A DNA stretch of 64,000 bases from Maylandia zebra (taxonomy: Eukaryota > Chordata > Actinopteri > Cichliformes > Cichlidae). The stretch covers positions 1,571,344-1,635,343 of the forward strand of contig NC_135178.1 in NCBI RefSeq assembly GCF_041146795.1. The letters are read 5' to 3'. Both the position numbers and the translations under genes were made by a program. Below the pieces are notes generated by a model, which was given only the letters and a program-made list of their open reading frames with translations, had not been told where the DNA came from and searched no databases. Shown one piece after another: positions 25,401 to 30,170 of the stretch (the first letter of the stretch is position 1; every line of letters starts with the position of its first letter).

Positions 25401-27790
25401 CACACCAGTGCACATCAGTGGCAAAGAAGTGGAACTAGCATGGACTAGAAAAACCAACCTGCTGCTGGGAAAGGCAGCTATAGTTAATGAGAATATACCA
25501 ACTCCCACCTCACAGCCTTCAGTGGCATCTTTACTTCAGTGTCTCAGCACATCACAGACTACCTACAGACCCCTGGCACTTAACATCACCAAGACCAAGG
25601 AACTCATCTTGGACTTCAGGCTGTGCCGCCCTGCACATAAACGGTGAATGTGTAGAGCAAGTGGAGGCAAGAAGACCCAGCAGCAGCTACACTTCCTCAG
25701 GAAGGAGCAACTAAACACTGCTGGTGACCTTCTACAGATCCACCATCGAGGGCCTGCTGACCTATGCAGTGACAGTGCAGCACGCCAGCTGCACGGAGGC
25801 AGACAGGACGAGACTGCAGAGGGTGGTGAACACAGCACAAAGAATCATCCACTGCCCACAGCCCTCCTCGTCTGCCGTCTATAACTCCCGTTGTCTCAGC
25901 AGGGCCAGAAACACCCTGCCCTCCTTACCCACCCCGGCTACCATCTTTTTAACCTACTGCCCTCTGGCAGGCGCTTCAGATCCATGTGGGCCAGAACAGA
26001 CTCAGGAACAGCTTCTTCCCCAAAGCTATCACCAAACTCAACCTTGCACCAAAGTAATCTGCACTGAAATATCTCTGAACTCATGTCTGTTTTAAACTGT
26101 CGGTGTCACTCTTGTGCTGTGTATTTATATTATTCTTATGGTTATTTTATTATAGGCTTTCTTATAATGTGCTAGCATATGTGCACTTTTATGGAGCTGC
26201 TTTTTAATCTTGTTATACTGCGTATAATGACAATAAAGGCTTTCAGCCTCCACTCCTGTCTCGATACCCACCAGTCTGCTTACAAAGCAAACCAGCCTAC
26301 AGAGGATACCATCACCATCAGCCTCCACAGAGCACTGAGCCATCTGGAGAACAGGAAGCGCTCCGTGAGGATGCTCCTCGTCGACTACAGTTTAGCGTTT
26401 AACACAAAAATCCCAAAAATCAACGAACTGGACCACCAGAACATCCCCTCTGCCACCTTCCCCTGGGCCAAAGACCTCCTCACCAACCGGCCCCAGTCTC
26501 CAACCCACCCGACCACCGTCATCATTAAGTATACCGATGATACCACCGTGGCTGGTCTCATCTCTAACAGACATCAGACAGTGTGCAGGGCAGAGGTAGA
26601 GAATTTGTCCTGCTGCTGCTCAGAAAACCACCTGAAACTGAACATCCAACCAAAGAACTCATCATGGACTTCAGGAGGCACAGACGAGTCCACTCCCTCT
26701 CATTAAAAATGGAAAACAGGTGGAAACTGTCTCCACCTTCAGGTTTCTCGGGCACCTACATCGCCACCAACCTCAGTTGCACTTCCTCCGTGTCCTGAGG
26801 AAGAAAAACTTGGACCAGGAGCTGCTGGCCTTCCACCACTCCTCAGTGGAGAGCGTGCTCTCCTCCTGCCTGGTGTTGGTACACAGGGGCCAAAAGAGAA
26901 CAAGGAGGCTGCGCAGAGGCTCATTAACACTGACCAAAATCAATGGCTGCCCGCTGCTACCACTCGAGGTCATCATCAGCTCCTCCTGTCTCAGGAAAAC
27001 TAGGGCTGTTACAGGTGACCCCTCACATCCCACTCACCACCTGTTTGACCCCCTGCCCTCCAGACGCACCTCAGGTCAATCAGGGGCCACACCTCCAAAC
27101 GACCTAACTCACACAGGACAACTCCTGAACAGTTTTTACTCTCCAGCCACGTCCACGCTGAACTCAGAAACCACTACTTGACTGTTTTTAATGTTAATAC
27201 ACAGTCTTATTCTCCAATTTATTATGTGCATCAATGCTACTTTCTAATTATTACCTTTGCATACATTTATATTCCTTTGTTGTATTTATGCATGAGTCTG
27301 TATCTCATCTTTTTCGTTGCTCATCTTGAAATCACGCTGGCCAGCTCGCCGCTTTTATTTTGAAATCACTTCTCTGCTGCAGCACGTGGGAGCTAGCTTG
27401 ACTACATTACTTTAAGTGGAGGCTAACAAAACTATCATACAGCAGAGACTAAACACACAAAGCAAAAGAATACAAATGATTATTAGACGACATGTGACAG
27501 AAACAACGTGCATTAAAGATATGAAGTGTTTTTAAAATGTTGAAATTTATGCTGTTTTCTGAATGACTTCCTCTTACCTGCGAACCTGAGACAAAGGTAA
27601 GCTTTTGCGTCTGCTCCGACCCGGATGAAGATCCGTTTTAATGAAACTATAGTTTCAGAGCGAAACCTGCGAAGTTAAAGCGGAGACGGAAAAAAGAAAG
27701 TAAAAATACACATTAGAAAGTCCAAAAACAGCTTTTCGCCCAGCAGCGACCAACCGCGTCTGAAACCTCCAGCACAGTGCACGCGCCAAC
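4742..27790 (-). CDS. ccdc125: CCDC125, coiled-coil domain-containing protein 125
   Basis: Coding exons in order: 22515-22263, 21876-21818, 21731-21645, 18995-18918, 13935-13850, 13776-13694, 13617-13505, 12514-12410, 6674-6524, 5440-5322, 5029-4742 (TGA). They join in frame to 473 aa (human is about 510). A 5' UTR exon ends at 27578. Diagnostic matches to the human protein are [11 protein letters not shown] near the N-terminus, [23 protein letters not shown] with a Cys-rich segment, [14 protein letters not shown] (about residues 300-313) and [15 protein letters not shown] (379-393). The middle (about 85-330) is rich in E, K, Q and L and consistent with coiled coil. The C-terminus is Q/S/E-rich and divergent. 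The human protein (KENAE) is reported to affect cell motility through Rho GTPases; that is family knowledge, not visible here. The start was chosen because the ATG follows an AG acceptor and begins the conserved N-terminus. Intron 10 has a GC donor. Introns 1, 4, 5, 9 and 10 are full of transposons. Confidence 0.95.
6130..6238. mobile_element. hAT-type element end fragment
   Basis: Repeated ATCGAGATAT and ATATCG motifs run into a terminal GGTCATATCGCCCAGCCCTA, the same type of terminus as the hAT-like copies at 23,696-24,378 and 51,835-52,233. The opposite end was not found, so it is truncated or rearranged. It lies in CCDC125 intron 10. Confidence 0.5.
6239..6460 (+). mobile_element. AFC-like tRNA SINE, 5' truncated
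   Basis: A B-box GGTTCGATTCC at about 6270 is followed by a CCTTGGGCAAGATACTAACC core, the CCGATGCATCCATCGGAGGATGAATG-type body and an AGAAAGGTGCTATAGAAGACC tail. The A-box part is missing and the copy starts next to a hAT end. The sequence resembles the African-cichlid AFC SINE as I remember it. It lies in CCDC125 intron 10, about 60 bp from the GC donor. Confidence 0.7.
6840..7200 (-). mobile_element. Possible L1-type LINE 3' fragment
   Basis: A minus-strand open frame (7152-6883) contains [15 protein letters not shown] and [17 protein letters not shown], which resemble the C-terminal part of a fish L1-like ORF2. There is no catalytic motif here, so the assignment is weak. Confidence 0.3.
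7478..8692 (-). CDS. LINE reverse transcriptase, L2/Maui type, N-terminally incomplete
   Basis: A 404-codon open frame. It shows RT motifs [32 protein letters not shown] (motif A aspartate), [14 protein letters not shown] (motif B), SYADDTQIY (catalytic YADD) and the downstream [14 protein letters not shown] and [13 protein letters not shown] thumb region typical of fish L2/Maui. The frame is open to its natural stop, so the copy is fairly young, but fingers-domain sequence upstream is lost at the palindromic junction. It is not a host gene. Confidence 0.88.
   Translation of the reverse strand: MVLSEYRQNHSTETALTKVFNDICLNTDSGKMSVLVLLDLSAAFDTVDHNILLKRLENWTGLSGTVLNWFKTYVENRKYFVSIGNFTSEQTSITCGVPQGSILGPLLFNIYMLPLAQIINNNKINYHSYADDTQIYITMSPGDRGPVQALGKCIEEINDWLCHNFLQLNKNKTEVIVFGAKEKRLQVTRELQSIHLKTTNQARNLGVVMDADLNLEKHIKTITKSAYYHLKNISRIKDLMSQQDLEKLVHAFIFSRLDYCNSIFTGLPKKSVRQLQLIQNSAARVLTKTKKVDHISPALRSLHWLPVRQRIDFKVLMLAYKALNGLGPKYISDLLTQYEPSRSLRSSGSGLLSVPRVRTRHGEAAFSFYAPYIWNKLPESLRSAETLSLFKSRLKTHLFSAAFE
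8645..8710. repeat. Fold-back palindrome, 31-bp arms, 4-nt loop
   Basis: Arms are 8645-8675 and 8680-8710 with one mismatch in 31. The spacer is TATT. The right arm is an inverted copy of the RT coding segment ([10 protein letters not shown]) and sits exactly where the endonuclease reading frame stops making sense. Confidence 0.95.
8711..9384 (-). pseudogene. LINE AP-endonuclease domain, L2/Maui type, truncated
   Basis: An open frame with [24 protein letters not shown] (catalytic E), [20 protein letters not shown] and [10 protein letters not shown] (catalytic D/N). These are the ordered motifs of an exonuclease-endonuclease-phosphatase fold. The domain stops after GDFNIHV, and its frame then runs into antisense RT sequence through the palindrome. 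The final motif (SDH) is missing. Confidence 0.85.
9391..9689. other. GC-rich LINE 5' region between two elements
   Basis: G-rich plus-strand sequence (C-rich on the minus strand) without motifs. It is probably the 5' part of the L2/Maui element, ending at the second palindrome. Confidence 0.35.
9690..9730. repeat. Fold-back palindrome, 18-bp arms, 5-nt loop
   Basis: Perfect arms are 9690-9707 (CTGGCTGATAAGGTAGCG) and 9713-9730, with spacer TGAAT. It marks the boundary between the L2/Maui copy (minus) and the next LINE fragment (plus). Confidence 0.95.
9731..10620 (+). mobile_element. LINE endonuclease fragment (RTE/I-like, clade unresolved)
   Basis: Plus-strand frames with several frame changes read [37 protein letters not shown], then SVILRDFNA- and [21 protein letters not shown]-type motifs, and [12 protein letters not shown] (the terminal SDH-like motif). 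This is a decayed AP-endonuclease of a common teleost LINE. A second copy is at 16,590-17,566 in the opposite orientation. There is no RT. Confidence 0.7.
10621..11054. other. Unassigned intronic sequence
   Basis: A/T-rich DNA in CCDC125 intron 9 between two LINE pieces. It may be decayed LINE tail. I see no motif. Confidence 0.35.
11055..11400. mobile_element. Common teleost interspersed repeat (LINE-tail type)
   Basis: It contains TTTTCAATTCAGTTTTATTT, a GCGCCAAATCACAACAACAG segment, CTCAAGGTGCTTTATATTG, AGAAAAACCCAACAATCATATGACC and AACAGGAAGAAACCTCCAGC. I recognise this combination as a very abundant non-coding fish repeat. I cannot give the exact family. Confidence 0.55.
11430..12330 (-). 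mobile_element. L1-like LINE ORF2 fragment
   Basis: The minus frame 12284-11724 reads [19 protein letters not shown] (RT motif B of L1-like elements), then CADNVLLS where YADD is expected, and [16 protein letters not shown] sequence. The catalytic box is mutated, so RT is dead. Further decayed frame continues to about 11,430. It is 5' truncated, in CCDC125 intron 9. Confidence 0.75.
12515..13504. other. CCDC125 intron 8
   Basis: Intronic DNA. I recognise no repeat family or gene in it. Confidence 0.5.
14170..15640 (-). mobile_element. Tc1-like transposon relic
   Basis: The transposase is read on the minus strand: a frame ending at 14489 shows [20 protein letters not shown] and [10 protein letters not shown]...[10 protein letters not shown], matching the HDNARPH and SPDLNPIEHLWD boxes of Tc1 (DD34E) transposases. 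The aspartate of PDLNP has become GLNLV, so it is dead. The outer parts match the termini of the copies at 22,895-23,687 and 47,731-51,405. A hAT MITE remnant (14,879-15,083) interrupts it. It lies in CCDC125 intron 5. Confidence 0.8.
14879..15083. mobile_element. hAT MITE, left end lost
   Basis: It carries GGTGTCGCGGATAAATACAA, AAAAAAAAGAAGATTCATTC and the right terminus GTTGGGGACCGCTG, shared with the complete copy at 17,716-18,035. The flank CACTAGAG (15,084-15,091) fits one half of an 8-bp target duplication. The left terminus and adjacent Tc1 sequence are deleted. Confidence 0.75.
15640..15838 (-). mobile_element. AFC-like tRNA SINE, minus orientation
   Basis: On the minus strand it reads GGGTGGCTGTAGCCCAGATGGTAGAGCAGG (the A-box part of a tRNA head, split here over positions 15,838-15,809), then a core with ATTCTTGGGAAAGGTACT and a GTGCATCCATCAG body. 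The B-box part is degenerate. It belongs to the same family as 6,239-6,460 and 28,640-28,790. Confidence 0.65.
15839..16585. other. Unassigned intronic sequence
   Basis: Short open frames exist on both strands (for example 16488-16186 minus), but none shows a motif I can name. It is probably old repeat in CCDC125 intron 5. Confidence 0.4.
17575..18458. mobile_element. hAT transposon remnant with BED-finger fragment
   Basis: The termini TAGGGCTGCTCAATTAATCG and TAATCGAGCAGCCCTA are inverted. Exact 8-bp target duplications GCTCATGC lie at 17567-17574 and 18459-18466. Near 18,140-18,245 a plus-strand frame reads [10 protein letters not shown]...[11 protein letters not shown]...NTAKLTKH, a BED-type zinc finger at the N-terminus of hAT transposases. 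The catalytic domain is absent, so it is non-autonomous. A smaller hAT MITE is inserted inside it. Confidence 0.92.
17716..18035. mobile_element. hAT MITE (CAGCGGTCTCCAACC termini), complete
   Basis: A 320-bp element with inverted termini CAGCGGTCTCCAACC and GGTTGGGGACCGCTG and 8-bp duplications ATTAAGAG at 17708-17715 and 18036-18043. There is no coding capacity. It is nested in the hAT remnant 17,575-18,458. Confidence 0.95.
18561..18917. other. CCDC125 intron 5, 3' part
   Basis: Intronic sequence next to exon 5 of CCDC125. No feature recognised. Confidence 0.5.
19439..19488. repeat. (AC)n microsatellite, about 25 units
   Basis: An uninterrupted AC dinucleotide tract in CCDC125 intron 4, close to the 3' end of a CR1/Rex1 LINE. 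It is likely length-polymorphic. Confidence 0.97.
19560..21475 (-). mobile_element. CR1/Rex1-type LINE, 5' truncated
   Basis: The RT open frame (next entry) plus a short 3' flank. The 5' boundary lies near 21,475, because an in-frame stop appears just upstream and the endonuclease module is absent. It is inserted in CCDC125 intron 4, in the same orientation as the gene. Confidence 0.88.
19663..21471 (-). CDS. CR1/Rex1-type reverse transcriptase, uninterrupted
   Basis: A 602-codon frame without stops. In order: a linker with [32 protein letters not shown] (about 147-161); TIIPVPK and [21 protein letters not shown] (about 205-225); [17 protein letters not shown]; motif [18 protein letters not shown] (D279); motif [22 protein letters not shown]; motif C KFADDT (D368, D369); then [11 protein letters not shown] and [14 protein letters not shown]; and a C-terminal thumb with [13 protein letters not shown] and [21 protein letters not shown]. 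All catalytic residues are intact, so this is a recent insertion, but endonuclease is missing. It is a retrotransposon protein, not a host gene. Confidence 0.93.
   Translation of the reverse strand: MFGEKPWMDRSIRTAVNARTASHNAGLATGDMSAYKVASYGVRRAVRDAKRRYRERVESRFHQGDTRSMWHGLCTITDYKARDTAPINADSAFTNELNRFYARFEVSQAANAIYRLTTEDSDVISERPVTSTAEHDVRAALRRVNTRKAAGPDGITGRLLRCCADQLAGVFTYIFNESLAKSVVPTCFKRSTIIPVPKNSKPSSLNDYRPVALTSVVMKVFERLLKNIISSSIPDTTDPLQFAYRSNRSTEDAIAHVLHTTLSHVDKKQGNYVRMLFVDYSSAFNTIVPCRLFTKLRELGLNSRLCAWVLDFLTGRTQVVRVGRCFSNSITINTGAPQGCVLSPLLYSLYTSDCVATHGSNTIVKFADDTVVLGAISNNDEAAYMDEVKNLASWCQDNHLQLNVSKTKELVVDFRRGQHRDYKPIIINGAPVERVQSFKYLGVHISSDLTWAAHIQVQTKKARQRLYHLRQLRKFRVSPKILRIFYTGAVESILTQNMTSWFGNSCVKDQKALQRVIRTAERCCRIALPPLQDTYTRRCRTRAAQILKDPSHPGNKLFQLLQSGRRFRIFWARTERLKRSFYPQAIRALNTHTRPLTSSIID
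22895..23687 (+). mobile_element. Tc1-like transposon, internally deleted and interrupted
   Basis: Plus-strand transposase pieces: [15 protein letters not shown], a YRDELLG-like box, [17 protein letters not shown]-equivalent sequence before the MITE, then [19 protein letters not shown] (PDLNP box) and [19 protein letters not shown]. After about 23,630 it jumps to the 3' end (CGAGATCTGATGTGTTTCAA). It is the same family as 14,170-15,640 and 47,731-51,405. It lies in CCDC125 intron 1. Confidence 0.8.
23175..23390. mobile_element. hAT MITE (CAGGGGTGTCCAACTCC termini) inside Tc1
   Basis: A 216-bp element with inverted termini CAGGGGTGTCCAACTCCAGG and CCTGGAGTTGGACACCAATG. Exact 8-bp target duplications TCCTAGAG lie at 23167-23174 and 23391-23398. 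Removing it restores the Tc1 transposase reading. A second copy lies downstream of AK6 (59,499-59,724). Confidence 0.95.
23696..24378. mobile_element. hAT-type non-autonomous element, complete ends
   Basis: The termini TAGGGCTGTGCGATATGACG and ATATCGAACAGCACTA are imperfectly inverted. Exact 8-bp duplications TAGTAGAT are at 23688-23695 and 24379-24386. It is 683 bp and rich in ATATCG motifs near the ends, with no transposase. It abuts the Tc1 right end. Confidence 0.92.
24387..24955. other. CCDC125 intron 1, unassigned
   Basis: No gene or clear repeat. The sequence is of ordinary composition. Confidence 0.4.
24960..26240 (+). mobile_element. CR1/Rex1-type LINE pseudogene, copy 1
   Basis: Decayed plus-strand RT: pieces like [53 protein letters not shown] (thumb), [13 protein letters not shown] and [19 protein letters not shown], with several frameshifts and a deletion of the FADD region. 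The 3' UTR ends in ATAATGACAATAAAGGC near 26,223-26,240. It lies in CCDC125 intron 1. Confidence 0.8.
26241..27370 (+). mobile_element. CR1/Rex1-type LINE pseudogene, copy 2
   Basis: Directly after copy 1: [43 protein letters not shown] (motif A), a deletion, then [14 protein letters not shown] (YTDD instead of FADD), [27 protein letters not shown] and [18 protein letters not shown]. It carries frameshifts. A closely similar 3' segment sits inverted in AK6 intron 1 (54,219-54,670). Confidence 0.8.
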
Positions 27791-27810
27791 ACGAAACGAC
27801 TTCCGGTGTG
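27578..27810 (-). promoter_or_regulatory. ccdc125: CCDC125 promoter and 5' UTR exon (predicted)
   Basis: A minus-strand donor CAG|GTAAGAG at 27578/27577 ends a CpG-containing stretch. Just upstream (minus sense) is CACCGGAAGTCG, an ETS/GABP-type CCGGAAGT motif at about 27,798-27,806, typical of TATA-less housekeeping promoters. The exon's 5' end is inferred at roughly 27,780-27,790. There is no coding potential. It fits because the ATG exon (22,515) begins right after an AG acceptor. Confidence 0.55.
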
Positions 27811-28135
27811 TCAGATTAACTGGTTTTTATATTAACTGGTTATGTTTGTTTACACAGGCTTCTTTCATCGTTTTTAAAGAGTAGTCGCATGAAGATTAAA
27901 TACCTCAGCACAGAAATAAAAGTTGCACTCAACAGTTCATCGTTATGTGTCTAGTTGGGAAGTTTATTAACCAGCATTATTATCATGCATTGTTTATTAT
28001 AAGTCTACACACTCATACCTTAAAAACACCTCGGAATATAATATGATGCGTTTACAGAAGTCAATCAATTAATTTCTCATCTTAATTTACATGATTTTCA
28101 CTGTTGAGGCAACACACAGCTGTGCTCAGGAGAAG

Positions 28136-28239
28136 CAACGTGTTGCTGCAACGTGTTGCTGCAACGTGTTGCTGCAACGTGTTGCTGCAACGTGTTGCTG
28201 CAACGTGTTGCTGCAACGTGTTGCTGCAACGTGTTGCGG
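28136..28239. repeat. 13-bp minisatellite, 8 units
   Basis: Unit CAACGTGTTGCTG is repeated head to tail. Seven copies (28136-28226) are identical and the eighth ends in CGG. Each unit carries ACGTG. It lies about 350 bp upstream of the predicted CCDC125 first exon. Confidence 0.97.
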
Positions 28240-28639
28240 TTTCTCTACCCTAATGTAGAATCAGCATAAAGAAAGAAGTTGTTATTAAAAGACACATTTT
28301 TCTCTAACAGTTTTTACTGTTGCGTGTATCAGACGGCTGTGCGTCAGACTGTTGATTGTGCAGTAAAAACATGGTTACAGATTGTTATAGACTTCTTTAA
28401 CGTGGAAGAGAAGCTTACCTGAAAAGGGGGGGGATGTCTCTGTAGACGATCTACCCAAGAATATTTCTTCATATATATTTTTCTTTCTTTGCTTCCTCCA
28501 CAATGACGGGCATAACAACATGAGTTAAGAGTAAACTGTACTCGGAGACGTGAGGACCAAACTAACATTAGTTAGTCGTTTCCCTGTAAAGTGTTTTTCT
28601 ACTAGAACATCTCACTCACCAATTCAAATATAAGCACCT
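28240..28639. other. Intergenic DNA between CCDC125 and RAD17
   Basis: No gene. A run of G at about 28,424-28,433 and A/T-rich sequence only. Confidence 0.45.
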
Positions 28640-28790
28640 TTTCTAACATTGTCACACATTCAGTCCCATTAATGCACCAGAGAGCAATTTGAGGTTAGTA
28701 TCTTGGAGACTGGAGTAGCCGCGGATCAAACCACCGGCCTCGCACTGGTAGGTGACCTGACCCAGCTCCTTGTGCTGAACTTACCAACAA
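28640..28790 (-). mobile_element. AFC-like tRNA SINE fragment, minus orientation
   Basis: The minus strand shows GGAGCTGGGTCAGGTCACCTACCAGTGCGAGG-type head sequence (split across 28,771-28,740), a B-box-like GGTTTGATCCGC, and a core with CCAAGATACTAACCTC. It is degenerate and 3' truncated. Confidence 0.55.
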
Positions 28791-28852
28791 TCATTAGTTC
28801 TGAACAGGTCACATTTGCAAACGAAGTTTAATGAACAACCACCAGCATTTAT

Positions 28853-28870
28853 AAAAAAAAAAAAAAAAAA
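28853..28870. repeat. A18 homopolymer
   Basis: A run of about 18 A residues, possibly the tail of a retroposed sequence. The insert itself is not identified. Confidence 0.8.
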
Positions 28871-28974
28871 GAAGTTTTATTTAAAACAAAACACTTCTTC
28901 AATATATTAAAGTCTGTGGTTGCAACTGACGTTTCTTGTGATGAATCAGCCAGTAAACTCCAATGACGACCTAA

Positions 28975-29300
28975 CAAAGCCTAAGTTTCCCGTGTGTGGC
29001 GCTGTTAGGTCATCCATGTTTTCATAAACCTTTTTCCAAGACTTTCCATGGCCCAATCCATTGGGCCCTCAGTGTGGGGAAGCATCCCTGTATGGAACTG
29101 ACCTCCCCAGCCCAGTGTTCAATCAGTGCTGCTAGTTTCAGTCACTGTGCACATGTCCTGTTTCTAAGGTTGGAAACCTGCAGTCAGCTGAGACGGAAGA
29201 AGTCACCTGATGATGATGAAACGTTTCTCCCACTGAAACGTCCACATGAACAGAATCAACCTTTGGATTTTCTTACCTGGATGATCGAGCATCAAGACGT
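28975..29300. mobile_element. Probable Penelope-like element 3' fragment
   Basis: Contains GTGGCGCTGTTAGGTCATCC, GTTTCAGTCACTGTGCACATG, GGAAACCTGCAGTCAGCTGA and GAAACGTTTCTCCCACTGAAACG. I associate this series with the 3' non-coding part of teleost Penelope-like elements. There is no coding part, so the family assignment is tentative. Confidence 0.4.
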
Positions 29301-29770
29301 CTCCTAGTTCTGTCCAACACAACCTGAATAAATCAGAGTGCAGCACTTCGGTCATTTCTCTACAACAAATATACCAACAGGTAATCAGATGTAGCTCTCA
29401 GCACTGGATCCTTCAGGCTGCGATAAGCATGACATGAAACTACATCGATGTAAAGGCACATGCGTGATGCTAACAGCACCGTGTGACTGACAGTGGTGCT
29501 CAGGTGAAACAGGTTCTGTTGACAGGTGTGTTTGAGGATCACAGTTTGTGATGCTGTGTTTTTATACCTGTAGATGTTTCTGTAATAGTCCACCTTTGCT
29601 TTCAACGCTATCACACTCTGGTTGTTTCATTCACGCAGTCAACTTTATGATGGAGGAGTTTAGTGAGTCACCATCAGCAGATGGAGCATGTTGCAGAGCG
29701 TCACTAGAAACTGTTGAGTAAATATTGGAAGAAGGTGTGTCCAACAATAAGACTGCATTCATTTCTTACA

Positions 29771-29776
29771 TTTATT
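29771..29776 (-). terminator. rad17: RAD17 polyadenylation signal (AATAAA)
   Basis: The first clear AATAAA on the minus strand after the RAD17 stop at 30,171, about 395 bp downstream. It would give a compact 3' UTR. Confidence 0.55.
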
Positions 29777-30170
29777 CATACACTTGATCCTTTACTAAAC
29801 AGACTGTAACGGGGAACAGTCATCGATCCTGAACAGTCACTCAGCAAAACCAATAAATAATAAGTTTAACTGACAGAACCAAATAATTTAGCTTCACTTT
29901 GAGAGATTTCTAGATTATTGTAACGATGAACGATCCTCAGGATTATCAGCCTGTGTAAAACTACAGGATGACATGCAGGCTCTGTGGGACAGGTGATGAT
30001 ACCTCAGAGGCAGAAACACTCATCTGTGGAAGGAGCTGGGTCTGCTGGGAGTCACGCTGGGGGCCACCGTGGGTTTGTGACTTAGAAAAGTACCAACTTC
30101 AACAACTTATTCACAAAGCAGAGAACTTCCTCTAGAACACAAACGTATCAGTGGATACAGCACAGAGGGC

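Noticed and set aside
28136-28239. Tandem array considered as a CRISPR-like repeat
   Set aside because: The 13-bp units are contiguous without spacers, and the locus is in a vertebrate genome.
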